From positions 310,001 to 374,000 of the forward strand of contig CANTFL010000272.1 of the NCBI GenBank assembly GCA_947650285.1: DNA of 64,000 nt. Direction: 5' to 3'. A program made the translations under genes and the position numbers. Shown piece by piece: positions 1-9,935 of the stretch (positions within the stretch are counted from its first letter, which is position 1; every line of letters begins with the position of its first letter). The DNA comes from Hyaloperonospora brassicae. Lineage: Eukaryota; Oomycota; Peronosporomycetes; Peronosporales; Peronosporaceae. The notes beneath the pieces are model-generated. The model was not told the DNA's origin, searched no databases, and was given only the letters and a program-made list of their open reading frames with translations.

Positions 1-114
1 GGCTTACACTGCGTTGACTGCGTCCCTTATCGTTCGGGTTGCATCTTCAGCCGATTCGGCGAGCGATGCCGTCGACCGATGCGATGGTTCAGCGACAAAT
101 ATGAAAGACCGTGT

Positions 115-233
115 TGACGTTTACTGATGCGTAAGCATTGCTGTCGTTTCCTGCTTCGTAAGTCGTCAACGTTTACTGCTTCGTGAGAGTCGTCAACGTT
201 TACTGCTGTAGCCGTGGTGTTTACTACGGCTAC
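115..233. repeat. Variable CGTCAACGTTT repeats followed by a small hairpin (unit 1)
   Basis: Short degenerate repeats of the type gtcaacgtttactgcttcgt vary in number from unit to unit; the unit-6 version is longest (about 11450-11570). They are followed by an inverted repeat with 8-bp arms, gtagccgt (208-215) and acggctac (226-233), and a 10-base loop. This lies downstream of the minus-strand gene, so a role in 3' processing is possible but unproven. Confidence 0.5.
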
Positions 234-846
234 ATGGACCAGAGTATGCATCACAGCAGTCTTATACGCTGCACTAGGTTGTGCGACGTCAAACCTTTTT
301 CACGATGCGCTTGCATGCGCGTGCTAGCCGCGTTGAGCTCCATCAAATACGAAATCGAATACGGAATCGAATACGAAATCGGACACGGATACTGCGTTTG
401 ACTTCTCAAGCACATGCACCGCCGTCCCTAAGGTCGGACTTTTCGCTTACTAACAAGGCGACACGGATGCCGTTGCAATCGTCTTATGTACTGTGGCACC
501 GTTGCGACTTGCAACTCGTTCGGATCCGAAATGTACACCAGCTGGAAGTGCTGCATACCGCCAGTGAGTGCTCAACTTCTTCGTCACTTCTTTGTTGTTT
601 TCTACCATTCCTTCCTTCCTTCATTCATTCAATCCTTCCTTCCTTCAATCCTTCCTTCATTCATTGTTTCATTCATTTATACATGTGGTTCGCGATCCTG
701 TATCGAAAACGTCTCGACAATGTGCACTCGTGCTCGGTCGATGCACATAAACAGTGTGCTGCTGTTGCTGCTGCGTCCGATGCGTCTCACGTGCTCAGCA
801 CGATCAAGAGACCAGCGAGCACATCTGCTTCGTATGGCTGAGCTCG

Positions 847-1887
847 TCAACGACGACGCTGGACGTCGCGACGAGTCAAACGTCTACCGCCCATCGCATT
901 GCTACCTCCCAGTGCCGCACTTCCGAAGCCAGTAGGCGGACTACGAGAAAAACCGTTGTTGCCACCCTGCCCGAAGCTCGCCATCGCACCTTGTGCGGCA
1001 GTCCCGCCAAACGCGCTCCCGATTTGCGGACCAATACCCACTTGCTGCTGCCCGAAGCCATTTCGTGGACCAAAGCCCGCCCGCTGGCCGAAGTTGTTAC
1101 CCACGCCATTTCCGTTGAAGCCGCCAGCTCCACCGAACATGCCGCCACCGAAACCAGCCATCCGATTGTTACCGCCAAAGCCGAATCCACGATTGTCCGT
1201 TGGATTCTCGCCAAGACTACCACCGCTTGCAGGCAGCCCGCGAGAAGTACCCAGTGCATTGGGGCCAGCTCCAAACGCGTTGTTTGCTCTTCCAGCCGTT
1301 GGCCGAGACGACAAGTCCCCGATCACACCTGCGTCACGAGACGGAGTAGCGTCACCTGGTTGTTGTTGTCGTCCAGACGGAAGACCCGCACTGGCAGATC
1401 TCGTCGGTGCCGGCGTGGGTCTCGATGGACGGGTCACCGTTGCCGCAGCGGTTGCGGCTGGACGTCCATTTGCAGTCGTTGGGGCTGGCGTGACAGGCTC
1501 CGTTCCCGATGCCGCGGCAGTGCTTGAGATCCCCGACCCAACGGCGCCAGAAGCAGTAGCACCTGCAGCGACGTTGGTGGAGGAGTCAACGATAGTAGCA
1601 GTATCGGAGCTCGCCACCACCGTGGACGGCACGCTGATAGGAACGGGAATGAATCGCGGCACTCCCACAGGCACAGGGATGGCGATTTTCTTGACTTTCT
1701 TGACGTGGTGGTGATGGTGGTGGTGGCGGCGGCGCTCTTTCCTGCTCTCGTCGGTAGTTTCGTGCACGGTCGGTGTGTCACTCTCGACACGCAGTCCACG
1801 AAGCGCAGGCGCGTTCGGTACTTCCTCCGAACCAACAACGCACAGGCTCAGCGCTACGAAGGTCGCGAAAGCGGCAGCAGATTTCAT
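847..1887 (-). CDS. Secreted glycine-rich protein with RXLR-like motif, copy 1
   Basis: This 346-residue protein has no recognised enzyme domain. Residues 1-20 form a signal peptide (MKSAAAFATFVALSLCVVGS). RGLR at 30-33 fits the oomycete RXLR host-targeting motif, and ESRKERRR at 47-54 resembles a weak dEER motif. Seven histidines (55-61) and a basic VKKVKK patch follow. A Pro/Val-rich stretch, an Ala/Thr/Pro-rich middle and a Gly/Asn/Phe-rich tail complete it, and the C-terminus is very basic (RRLTRRDVQRRR). The ORF continues upstream without an ATG until a GTG; I chose the ATG at 1885-1887 because the signal peptide starts there. The protein probably leaves the cell. An RXLR effector and a cell-wall or matrix protein are both possible, since the Gly-rich tail is unusual for effectors. 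Confidence 0.85.
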   Translation of the reverse strand: MKSAAAFATFVALSLCVVGSEEVPNAPALRGLRVESDTPTVHETTDESRKERRRHHHHHHHVKKVKKIAIPVPVGVPRFIPVPISVPSTVVASSDTATIVDSSTNVAAGATASGAVGSGISSTAAASGTEPVTPAPTTANGRPAATAAATVTRPSRPTPAPTRSASAGLPSGRQQQPGDATPSRDAGVIGDLSSRPTAGRANNAFGAGPNALGTSRGLPASGGSLGENPTDNRGFGFGGNNRMAGFGGGMFGGAGGFNGNGVGNNFGQRAGFGPRNGFGQQQVGIGPQIGSAFGGTAAQGAMASFGQGGNNGFSRSPPTGFGSAALGGSNAMGGRRLTRRDVQRRR

Positions 1888-2117
1888 GCGAGAAGTGGAG
1901 TCGATCGGGACGCTTGTGGTGCAAAGTGGCTCGCTGCTTGCGAATTGGTGAATGGCTTCGACGGCTTGCACCATTGTGCGTCGGCGGCGACTTTGCACTG
2001 GCACTTGTCCATCACGACACTTCAGTCCGACAAGTGTTGAAGATGCCCGAAGCAGTGGTTCGTGGAGAGTGACAGCTTTTCGACATGATAGAGAAGCGCT
2101 GAAACGCGTGATACCAT

Positions 2118-2248
2118 CACGTGACGTGTTTGATCGCTTCACGTGAGTGTTTGATCGCTTCACGTGATGTGTTTGATCGCTTCACGTGATGTGTTTGATC
2201 GCTTCACGTGATGTGTTTGATCGCTCCACGTGATGTCTTTGATCGCTT
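2118..2248 (-). promoter_or_regulatory. 22-bp upstream minisatellite carrying CACGTG, six copies (unit 1)
   Basis: Six tandem repeats of about 22 bp, each opening with the palindrome CACGTG and ending TTTGATCGCTT, lie about 230 bp upstream of the copy-1 ATG. CACGTG is the classical G-box/E-box core bound by bZIP or bHLH factors in many eukaryotes. A role in transcription is inferred from position and palindrome only. Confidence 0.7.
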
Positions 2249-3162
2249 CTGACGTGTCGTGACGGACTGGTGCGACGGCTGCATGCATGGTCTATGTTCG
2301 TTTGTAGAAGTCGGGCTTACACTGCGTTGACTGCGTCCCTTATCGTTCGGGTTGCATCTTCAGCCGATTCGGCGAGCGATGCCGTCGACCGATGCGATGG
2401 TTCAGCGACAAATATGAAAGACCGTGTTGACGTTTACTGATGCGTAAGCATTGCTGTCGTTTCCTGCTTCGTAAGGTCGTCAACGTTTCCTGCTTCGTGA
2501 GAGTGTCGTCAACGTTTACTGCTGTAGCCGTGGTGTTTACTACGGCTACATGGACCAGAGTATGCATCACAGCAGTCTTATACGCTGCACTAGGTTGTGC
2601 GACGTCAGACCTTTTTCACGATGCGCTTGCATGCGCGTGCTAGCCGCGTTGAGCTCCATCAAATACGAAATCGAATACGGAATCGAATACGAAATCGGAC
2701 ACGGATACTGCGTTTGACTTCTCAAGCACATGCACCGCCGTCCCTAAGGTCGGACTTTTCGCTTACTAACAAGGCGACACGGATGCCGTTGCAATCGTCT
2801 TATGTACTGTGGCACCGTTGCGACTTGCAACTCGTTCGGATCCGAAATGTACACCAGCTGGAAGTGCTGCATACCGCCAGTGAGTGCTCAACTTCTTCGT
2901 CACTTCTTTGTTGTTTTCTACCATTCCTTCCTCTTCCTTCATTCATTCAATCCTTCCTTCCTTCAATCCTTCCTTCATTCATTGTTTCATTCATTTATAC
3001 ATGTGGTTCGCGATCCTGTATCGAAAACGTCTCGACAATGTGCACTCGTGCTCGGTCGATGCACATAAACAGTGTTGCTGTTGCCGCTGTGTCCGATGAG
3101 TCTCACGTGCCCAGCACGATCAAGAGACCAGCGAGCACATCTGCTTCGTATGGTTGAGCTCG

Positions 3163-4203
3163 TCAACGACGACGCTGGACGTCGCGACGAGTCAAACGTC
3201 TACCGCCCATCGCATTGCTACCTCCCAGTGCCGCACTTCCGAGGCCAGTAGGCGGACTACGAGACAAACCGTTGTTGCCACCCTGCCCGAAGCTCGCCAT
3301 CGCACCTTGTGCGGCAGTCCCGCCAAACACGCTTCTGATTTGCGGACCAATACCCACTTGCTGCTGCCCGAAGCCATTTCGTGGACCAAAGCCCGCCCGC
3401 TGTCCGAAGTTGTTACCCACGCCATTTCCGTTGAAGCCGCCAGCTCCACCGAACATGCCGCCACCAAAACCAGCCATCCGATTGTTACCGCCAAAGCCGA
3501 ATCCACGATTGTCCGTTGGATTCTCGCCAAGACTACCACCGCTTGCAGGCAGCCCGCGAGAAGTACCCAGTGCATTGGGGCCAGCTCCAAACGCGTTGTT
3601 TGCTCTTCCAGCCGTTGGCCGAGACGACAAGTCCCCGATCACACCTGCGTCACGAGACGGAGTAGCGTCACCTGGTTGTTGTTGTCGTCCAGATGGAAGA
3701 CCCGCACTGGCAGATCTCGTCGGTGCCGGCGTGGGTCTCGATGGACGGGTCACCGTTGCCGCAGCGGTTGCGGCTGGACGTCCATTTGCAGTCGTTGGGG
3801 CTGGCGTGACAGGCTCCGTTCCCGATGCCGCGGCAGTGCTTGAGATCCCCGACCCAACGGCGCCAGAAGCAGTAGCACCTGCAGCGACGTTGGTGGAGGA
3901 GTCAACGATAGTAGCAGTATCGGAGCTCGCCACCACCGTGGACGGCACGCTGATAGGAACGGGAATGAATCGCGGCACTCCCACAGGCACAGGGATGGCG
4001 ATTTTCTTGACTTTCTTGACGTGGTGGTGATGGTGGTGGTGGCGGCGGCGCTCTTTCTTGCTCTCGTCGGTAGTTTCGTGCACGGTCGGTGTGTCACTCT
4101 CGACACGCAGTCCACGAAGCGCAGGCGCGTTCGGTACTTCCTCCGAACCAACAACGCACAGGCTCAGCGCTACGAAGGTCGCGAAAGCGGCAGCAGATTT
4201 CAT
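3163..4203 (-). CDS. Secreted glycine-rich protein with RXLR-like motif, copy 2
   Basis: This is a 346-residue paralogue of the copy-1 gene with the same signal peptide, RGLR motif, seven-histidine tract and Gly-rich tail. It differs from copy 1 at five positions: Arg49 is Lys, and in the tail G290R, A292V, F313L and F321L. It shares all five changes with copy 3, so copies 2 and 3 form one subtype and copies 1, 4, 5 and 6 another. The start is the ATG at 4201-4203. The upstream minisatellite has three repeats. The protein is expected to be secreted. Confidence 0.85.
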   Translation of the reverse strand: MKSAAAFATFVALSLCVVGSEEVPNAPALRGLRVESDTPTVHETTDESKKERRRHHHHHHHVKKVKKIAIPVPVGVPRFIPVPISVPSTVVASSDTATIVDSSTNVAAGATASGAVGSGISSTAAASGTEPVTPAPTTANGRPAATAAATVTRPSRPTPAPTRSASAGLPSGRQQQPGDATPSRDAGVIGDLSSRPTAGRANNAFGAGPNALGTSRGLPASGGSLGENPTDNRGFGFGGNNRMAGFGGGMFGGAGGFNGNGVGNNFGQRAGFGPRNGFGQQQVGIGPQIRSVFGGTAAQGAMASFGQGGNNGLSRSPPTGLGSAALGGSNAMGGRRLTRRDVQRRR

Positions 4204-4433
4204 GCGAGAAGCGGAGTCGATCGGGACGCTCGTGGTGCAAAGTGGCTCGCTGCTTGCAAATTGGTGAATAGCTTCGACGGCTTGCACCATTGTGCGTCGG
4301 CGACGACTTTGCACTGGCACTTGTCCATCACGACACTTCAGTCCGAAAAGTGTTGAAGATGCCCGAAGCAGTGGTTCGTGGAGAGTGACAGCTTTTCGAC
4401 ATGATAGAGAAGCGCTGAAACGCGTGATACCAT

Positions 4434-4499
4434 CACGTGACGTGTTTGATCGCTTCACGTGATGTGTTTGATCGCTCACGTGATGTGTTTGATCGCTTC
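4434..4499 (-). promoter_or_regulatory. CACGTG minisatellite, three copies (unit 2)
   Basis: This is the counterpart of the unit-1 upstream minisatellite with three repeats. The third repeat has lost a base before CACGTG but keeps the palindrome. Confidence 0.65.
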
Positions 4500-5414
4500 T
4501 GACGTGTCGTGACGGACTGGTGCGACGGCTGCATGCATGGCCTATGTTCGTTTGTAGAAGTCGGGCTTACACTGCGTTGACTGCGTCCCTTATCGTTCGG
4601 GTTGCATCTTCAGCCGATTCGGCGAGCGATGCCGTCGACCGATGCGATGGTTCAGCGACAAATATGAAAGACCGTGTTGACGTTTACTGATGCGTAAGCA
4701 TTGCTGTCGTTTCCTGCTTCGTAAGAGTGTCGTCAACGTTTCCTGCTTCGTGAGAGTCGTCAACGTTTACTGCTGTAGCCGTGGTGTTTACTACGGCTAC
4801 ATGGACCAGAGTATGCATCACAGCAGTCTTATACGCTGCACTAGCTTGTGCGACGTCAGACCTTTTTCCCGATGCGCTTGCATGCGCGTGCTAGCCGCGT
4901 TGAGCTCCATCAAATACGAAATCGAATACGGAATCGAATACGAAATCGGACACGGATACTGCGTTTGACTTCTCAAGCACATGCACCGCCGTCCCTAAGG
5001 TCGGACTTTTCGCTTACTAACAAGGCGACACGGATGCCGTTGCAATCGTCTTATGTACTGTGGCACCGTTGCGACTTGCAACTCGTTCGGATCCGAAATG
5101 TACACCAGCTGGGAGTGCTGCATACCGCCAGTGAGTGCTCAACTTCTTCGTCACTTCTTTGTTGTTTTCTACCATTCCTTCCTTCATTCCTTCATTCATT
5201 CAATCCTTCCTTCCTTCAATCCTTCCTTCATTCATTGTTTCATTCATTTATACATGTGGTTCGCGATCCTGTATCGAAAACGTCTCGACAATGTGCACTC
5301 GTGCTCGGTCGATGCACATAAACAGTGTGCTGTTGCCGCTGCGTCCGATGAGTCTCACGTGCCCAGCACGATCAAGAGACCAGCGAGCACATCTGCTTCG
5401 TATGGTTGAGCTCG

Positions 5415-6455
5415 TCAACGACGACGCTGGACGTCGCGGCGAGTCAAACGTCTACCGCCCATCGCATTGCTACCTCCCAGTGCCGCACTTCCGAGGCCAG
5501 TAGGCGGACTACGAGACAAACCGTTGTTGCCACCCTGCCCGAAGCTCGCCATCGCACCTTGTGCGGCAGTCCCGCCAAACACGCTTCTGATTTGCGGACC
5601 AATACCCACTTGCTGCTGCCCGAAGCCATTTCGTGGACCAAAGCCCGCCCGCTGTCCGAAGTTGTTACCCACGCCATTTCCGTTGAAGCCGCCAGCTCCA
5701 CCGAACATGCCGCCACCAAAACCAGCCATCCGATTGTTACCGCCAAAGCCGAATCCACGATTGTCCGTTGGATTCTCGCCAAGACTACCACCGCTTGCAG
5801 GCAGCCCGCGAGAAGTACCCAGTGCATTGGGGCCAGCTCCAAACGCGTTGTTTGCTCTTCCAGCCGTTGGCCGAGACGACAAGTCCCCGATCACACCTGC
5901 GTCACGAGACGGAGTAGCGTCACCTGGTTGTTGTTGTCGTCCAGATGGAAGACCCGCACTGGCAGATCTCGTCGGTGCCGGCGTGGGTCTCGATGGACGG
6001 GTCACCGTTGCCGCAGCGGTTGCGGCTGGACGTCCATTTGCAGTCGTTGGGGCTGGCGTGACAGGCTCCGTTCCCGATGCCGCGGCAGTGCTTGAGATCC
6101 CCGACCCAACGGCGCCAGAAGCAGTAGCACCTGCAGCGACGTTGGTGGAGGAGTCAACGATAGTAGCAGTATCGGAGCTCGCCACCACCGTGGACGGCAC
6201 GCTGATAGGAACGGGAATGAATCGCGGCACTCCCACAGGCACAGGGATGGCGATTTTCTTGACTTTCTTGACGTGGTGGTGATGGTGGTGGTGGCGGCGG
6301 CGCTCTTTCTTGCTCTCGTCGGTAGTTTCGTGCACAGTCGGTGTGTCACTCTCGACACGCAGTCCACGAAGCGCAGGCGCGTTCGGTACTTCCTCCGAAC
6401 CAACAACGCACAGGCTCAGCGCTACGAAGGTCGCGAAAGCGGCAGCAGATTTCAT
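5415..6455 (-). CDS. Secreted glycine-rich protein with RXLR-like motif, copy 3
   Basis: The 346-residue protein is, as read, identical to copy 2, including the subtype residues R290, V292, L313 and L321. The signal peptide, RGLR, poly-His and Gly-rich tail are unchanged. The start is the ATG at 6453-6455. Four CACGTG-bearing repeats lie upstream. Protein identity between neighbouring units with small non-coding differences points to a very recent duplication or gene conversion. Confidence 0.85.
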   Translation of the reverse strand: MKSAAAFATFVALSLCVVGSEEVPNAPALRGLRVESDTPTVHETTDESKKERRRHHHHHHHVKKVKKIAIPVPVGVPRFIPVPISVPSTVVASSDTATIVDSSTNVAAGATASGAVGSGISSTAAASGTEPVTPAPTTANGRPAATAAATVTRPSRPTPAPTRSASAGLPSGRQQQPGDATPSRDAGVIGDLSSRPTAGRANNAFGAGPNALGTSRGLPASGGSLGENPTDNRGFGFGGNNRMAGFGGGMFGGAGGFNGNGVGNNFGQRAGFGPRNGFGQQQVGIGPQIRSVFGGTAAQGAMASFGQGGNNGLSRSPPTGLGSAALGGSNAMGGRRLTRRDVQRRR

Positions 6456-6685
6456 GCGAGAAGCGGAGTCGATCGGGACGCTTGTGGTGCAAAGTGGCTC
6501 GCTGCTTGCGAATTGGTGAATGGCTTCGACGGCTTGCACCATTGTGCGTCGGCGGCGACTTTGCACTGGCACTTGTCCATCACGACACTTCAGTCCGACA
6601 AGTGTTGAAGATGCCCGAAGCAGTGGTTCGTGGAGAGTGACAGCTTTTCGACATGATAGAGAAGCGCTGAAACGCGTGATACCAT

Positions 6686-6773
6686 CACGTGACGTGTTTG
6701 ATCGCTTCACGTGATGTGTTTGATCGCTTCACGTGATGTGTTTGATCGCTTCACGTGATGTCTTTGATCGCTT
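6686..6773 (-). promoter_or_regulatory. CACGTG minisatellite, four copies (unit 3)
   Basis: Four repeats lie upstream of copy 3. The most distal copy carries the ATGTCTTTG variant, also seen in the distal copies of units 1, 4 and 5. Confidence 0.65.
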
Positions 6774-7685
6774 CTGACGTGTCGTGACGGACTGGTGCGA
6801 CGGCTGCATGCATGGTCTATGTTCGTTTGTAGAAGTCGGGCTTACACTGCGTTGACTGCGTCCCTTATCGTTCGGGTTGCATCTTCAGCCGATTCGGCGA
6901 GCGATGCCGTCGACCGATGCGATGGTTCAGCGACAAATATGAAAGACCGTGTTGACGTTTACTGATGCGTAAGCATTGCTGTCGTTTCCTGCTTCGTAAG
7001 GTCGTCAACGTTTACTGCTTCGTGAGAGTCGTCAACGGTTACTGCTGTAGCCGTGGTGTTTACTACGGCTACATGGACCAGAGTATGCATCACAGCAGTC
7101 TTATACGCTGCACTAGGTTGTGCGACGTCAAACCTTTTTCACGATGCGCTTGCATGCGCGTGCTAGCCGCGTTGAGCTCCATCAAATACGAAATCGAATA
7201 CGGAATCGAATACGAAATCGGACACGGATACTGCGTTTGACTTCTCAAGCACATGCACCGCCGTCCCTAAGGTCGGACTTTTCGCTTACTAACAAGGCGA
7301 CACGGATGCCGTTGCAATCGTCTTATGTACTGTGGCACCGTTGCGACTTGCAACTCGTTCGGATCCGAAATGTACACCAGCTGGAAGTGCTGCATACCGC
7401 CAGTGAGTGCTCAACTTCTTCGTCACTTCTTTGTTGTTTTCTACCATTCCTTCCTTCCTTCATTCATTCAATCCTTCCTTCCTTCAATCCTTCCTTCATT
7501 CATTGTTTCATTCATTTATACATGTGGTTCGCGATCCTGTATCGAAAACGTCTCGACAATGTGCACTCGTGCTCGGTCGATGCACATAAACAGTGTGCTG
7601 CTGTTGCTGCTGCGTCCGATGCGTCTCACGTGCTCAGCACGATCAAGAGACCAGCGAGCACATCTGCTTCGTATGGTTGAGCTCG

Positions 7686-8726
7686 TCAACGACGACGCTG
7701 GACGTCGCGACGAGTCAAACGTCTACCGCCCATCGCATTGCTACCTCCCAGTGCCGCACTTCCGAAGCCAGTAGGCGGACTACGAGAAAAACCGTTGTTG
7801 CCACCCTGCCCGAAGCTCGCCATCGCACCTTGTGCGGCAGTCCCGCCAAACGCGCTCCCGATTTGCGGACCAATACCCACTTGCTGCTGCCCGAAGCCAT
7901 TTCGTGGACCAAAGCCCGCCCGCTGGCCGAAGTTGTTACCCACGCCATTTCCGTTGAAGCCGCCAGCTCCACCGAACATGCCGCCACCGAAACCAGCCAT
8001 CCGATTGTTACCGCCAAAGCCGAATCCACGATTGTCCGTTGGATTCTCGCCAAGACTACCACCGCTTGCAGGCAGCCCGCGAGAAGTACCAAGTGCATTG
8101 GGGCCAGCTCCAAACGCGTTGTTTGCTCTTCCAGCCGTTGGCCGAGACGACAAGTCCCCGATCACACCTGCGTCACGAGACGGAGTAGCGTCACCTGGTT
8201 GTTGTTGTCGTCCAGATGGAAGACCCGCACTGGCAGATCTCGTCGGTGCCGGCGTGGGTCTCGATGGACGGGTCACCGTTGCCGCAGCGGTTGCGGCTGG
8301 ACGTCCATTTGCAGTCGTTGGGGCTGGCGTGACAGGCTCCGTTCCCGATGCCGCGGCAGTGCTTGAGATCCCCGACCCAACGGCGCCAGAAGCAGTAGCA
8401 CCTGCAGCGACGTTGGTGGAGGAGTCAACGATAGTAGCAGTATCGGAGCTCGCCACCACCGTGGACGGCACGCTGATAGGAACGGGAATGAATCGCGGCA
8501 CTCCCACAGGCACAGGGATGGCGATTTTCTTGACTTTCTTGACGTGGTGGTGATGGTGGTGGTGGCGGCGGCGCTCTTTCTTGCTCTCGTCGGTAGTTTC
8601 GTGCACGGTCGGTGTGTCACTCTCGACACGCAGTCCACGAAGCGCAGGCGCGTTCGGTACTTCCTCCGAACCAACAACGCACAGGCTCAGCGCTACGAAG
8701 GTCGCGAAAGCGGCAGCAGATTTCAT
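7686..8726 (-). CDS. Secreted glycine-rich protein with RXLR-like motif, copy 4
   Basis: This 346-residue paralogue belongs to the copy-1 subtype (G290, A292, F313, F321) but has Lys where copy 1 has Arg in the acidic/basic patch. The start is the ATG at 8724-8726, followed at once by the signal peptide. Three upstream 22-bp repeats are present. In-frame sequence extends upstream to 9062, but it crosses the minisatellite and differs between units, so I do not count it as coding. Confidence 0.85.
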   Translation of the reverse strand: MKSAAAFATFVALSLCVVGSEEVPNAPALRGLRVESDTPTVHETTDESKKERRRHHHHHHHVKKVKKIAIPVPVGVPRFIPVPISVPSTVVASSDTATIVDSSTNVAAGATASGAVGSGISSTAAASGTEPVTPAPTTANGRPAATAAATVTRPSRPTPAPTRSASAGLPSGRQQQPGDATPSRDAGVIGDLSSRPTAGRANNAFGAGPNALGTSRGLPASGGSLGENPTDNRGFGFGGNNRMAGFGGGMFGGAGGFNGNGVGNNFGQRAGFGPRNGFGQQQVGIGPQIGSAFGGTAAQGAMASFGQGGNNGFSRSPPTGFGSAALGGSNAMGGRRLTRRDVQRRR

Positions 8727-8956
8727 GCGAGAAGCGGAGTCGATCGGGACGCTTGTGGTGCAAAGTGGCTCGCTGCTTGCGAATTGGTGAATGGCTTCGA
8801 CGGCTTGCACCATTGTGCGTCGGCGACGACTTTGCACTGGCACTTGTCCATCACGACACTTCAGTCCGACAAGTGTTGAAGATGCCCGAAGCAGTGGTTC
8901 GTGGAGAGTGACAGCTTTTCGACATGATAGAGAAGCGCTGAAACGCGTGATACCAT

Positions 8957-9022
8957 CACGTGACGTGTTTGATCGCTTCACGTGATGTGTTTGATCGCTC
9001 CACGTGATGTCTTTGATCGCTT
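8957..9022 (-). promoter_or_regulatory. CACGTG minisatellite, three copies (unit 4)
   Basis: Three repeats lie upstream of copy 4, with the same proximal and distal variants as in unit 5. Confidence 0.65.
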
Positions 9023-9935
9023 CTGACGTGTCGTGACGGACTGGTGCGACGGCTGCATGCATGGTCTATGTTCGTTTGTAGAAGTCGGGCTTACACTGCG
9101 TTGACTGCGTCCCTTATCGTTCGGGTTGCATCTTCAGCCGATTCGGCGAGCGATGCCGTCGACCGATGCGATGGTTCAGCGACAAATATGAAAGACCGTG
9201 TTGACGTTTACTGATGCGTAAGCATTGCTGTCGTTTCCTGCTTCGTAAGTCGTCAACGTTTCCTGCTTCGTGAGATGTCGTCAACGGTTACTGCTGTAGC
9301 CGTGGTGTTTACTACGGCTACATGGACCAGAGTATGCATCACAGCAGTCTTATACGCTGCACTAGGTTGTGCGACGTCAAACCTTTTTCACGATGCGCTT
9401 GCATGCGCGTGCTAGCCGCGTTGAGCTCCATCAAATACGAAATCGAATACGGAATCGAATACGAAATCGGACACGGATACTGCGTTTGACTTCTCAAGCA
9501 CATGCACCGCCGTCCCTAAGGTCGGACTTTTCGCTTACTAACAAGGCGACACGGATGCCGTTGCAATCGTCTTATGTACTGTGGCACCGTTGCGACTTGC
9601 AACTCGTTCGGATCCGAAATGTACACCAGCTGGAAGTGCTGCATACCGCCAGTGAGTGCTCAACTTCTTCGTCACTTCTTTGTTGTTTTCTACCATTCCT
9701 TCCTTCCTTCATTCATTCAATTCCTTCCTTCCTTCAATCCTTCCTTCATTCATTGTTTCATTCATTTATACATGTGGTTCGCGATCCTGTATCGAAAACG
9801 TCTCGACAATGTGCACTCGTGCTCGGTCGATGCACATAAACAGTGTGCTGCTGTTGCTGCTGCGTCCGATGCGTCTCACGTGCTCAGCACGATCAAGAGA
9901 CCAGCGAGCACATCTGCTTCGTATGGCTGAGCTCG

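Noticed and set aside
281..841. 186-codon plus-strand frame present in all units
   Set aside because: It is made largely of the CCTT/CATT microsatellite and other short repeats, varies in frame between units and has no domain.
899..1714. 271-codon plus-strand frame antisense to each array gene, and a 257-codon frame in another phase
   Set aside because: It is the complement of Gly/Pro-rich coding sequence, which avoids stops on the opposite strand. Conservation among units merely follows from recent duplication.
1888..2163. N-terminal extension of the secreted protein from non-ATG starts (438-458 residues)
   Set aside because: It would bury the signal peptide, crosses the variable minisatellite in several copies and lacks an ATG.
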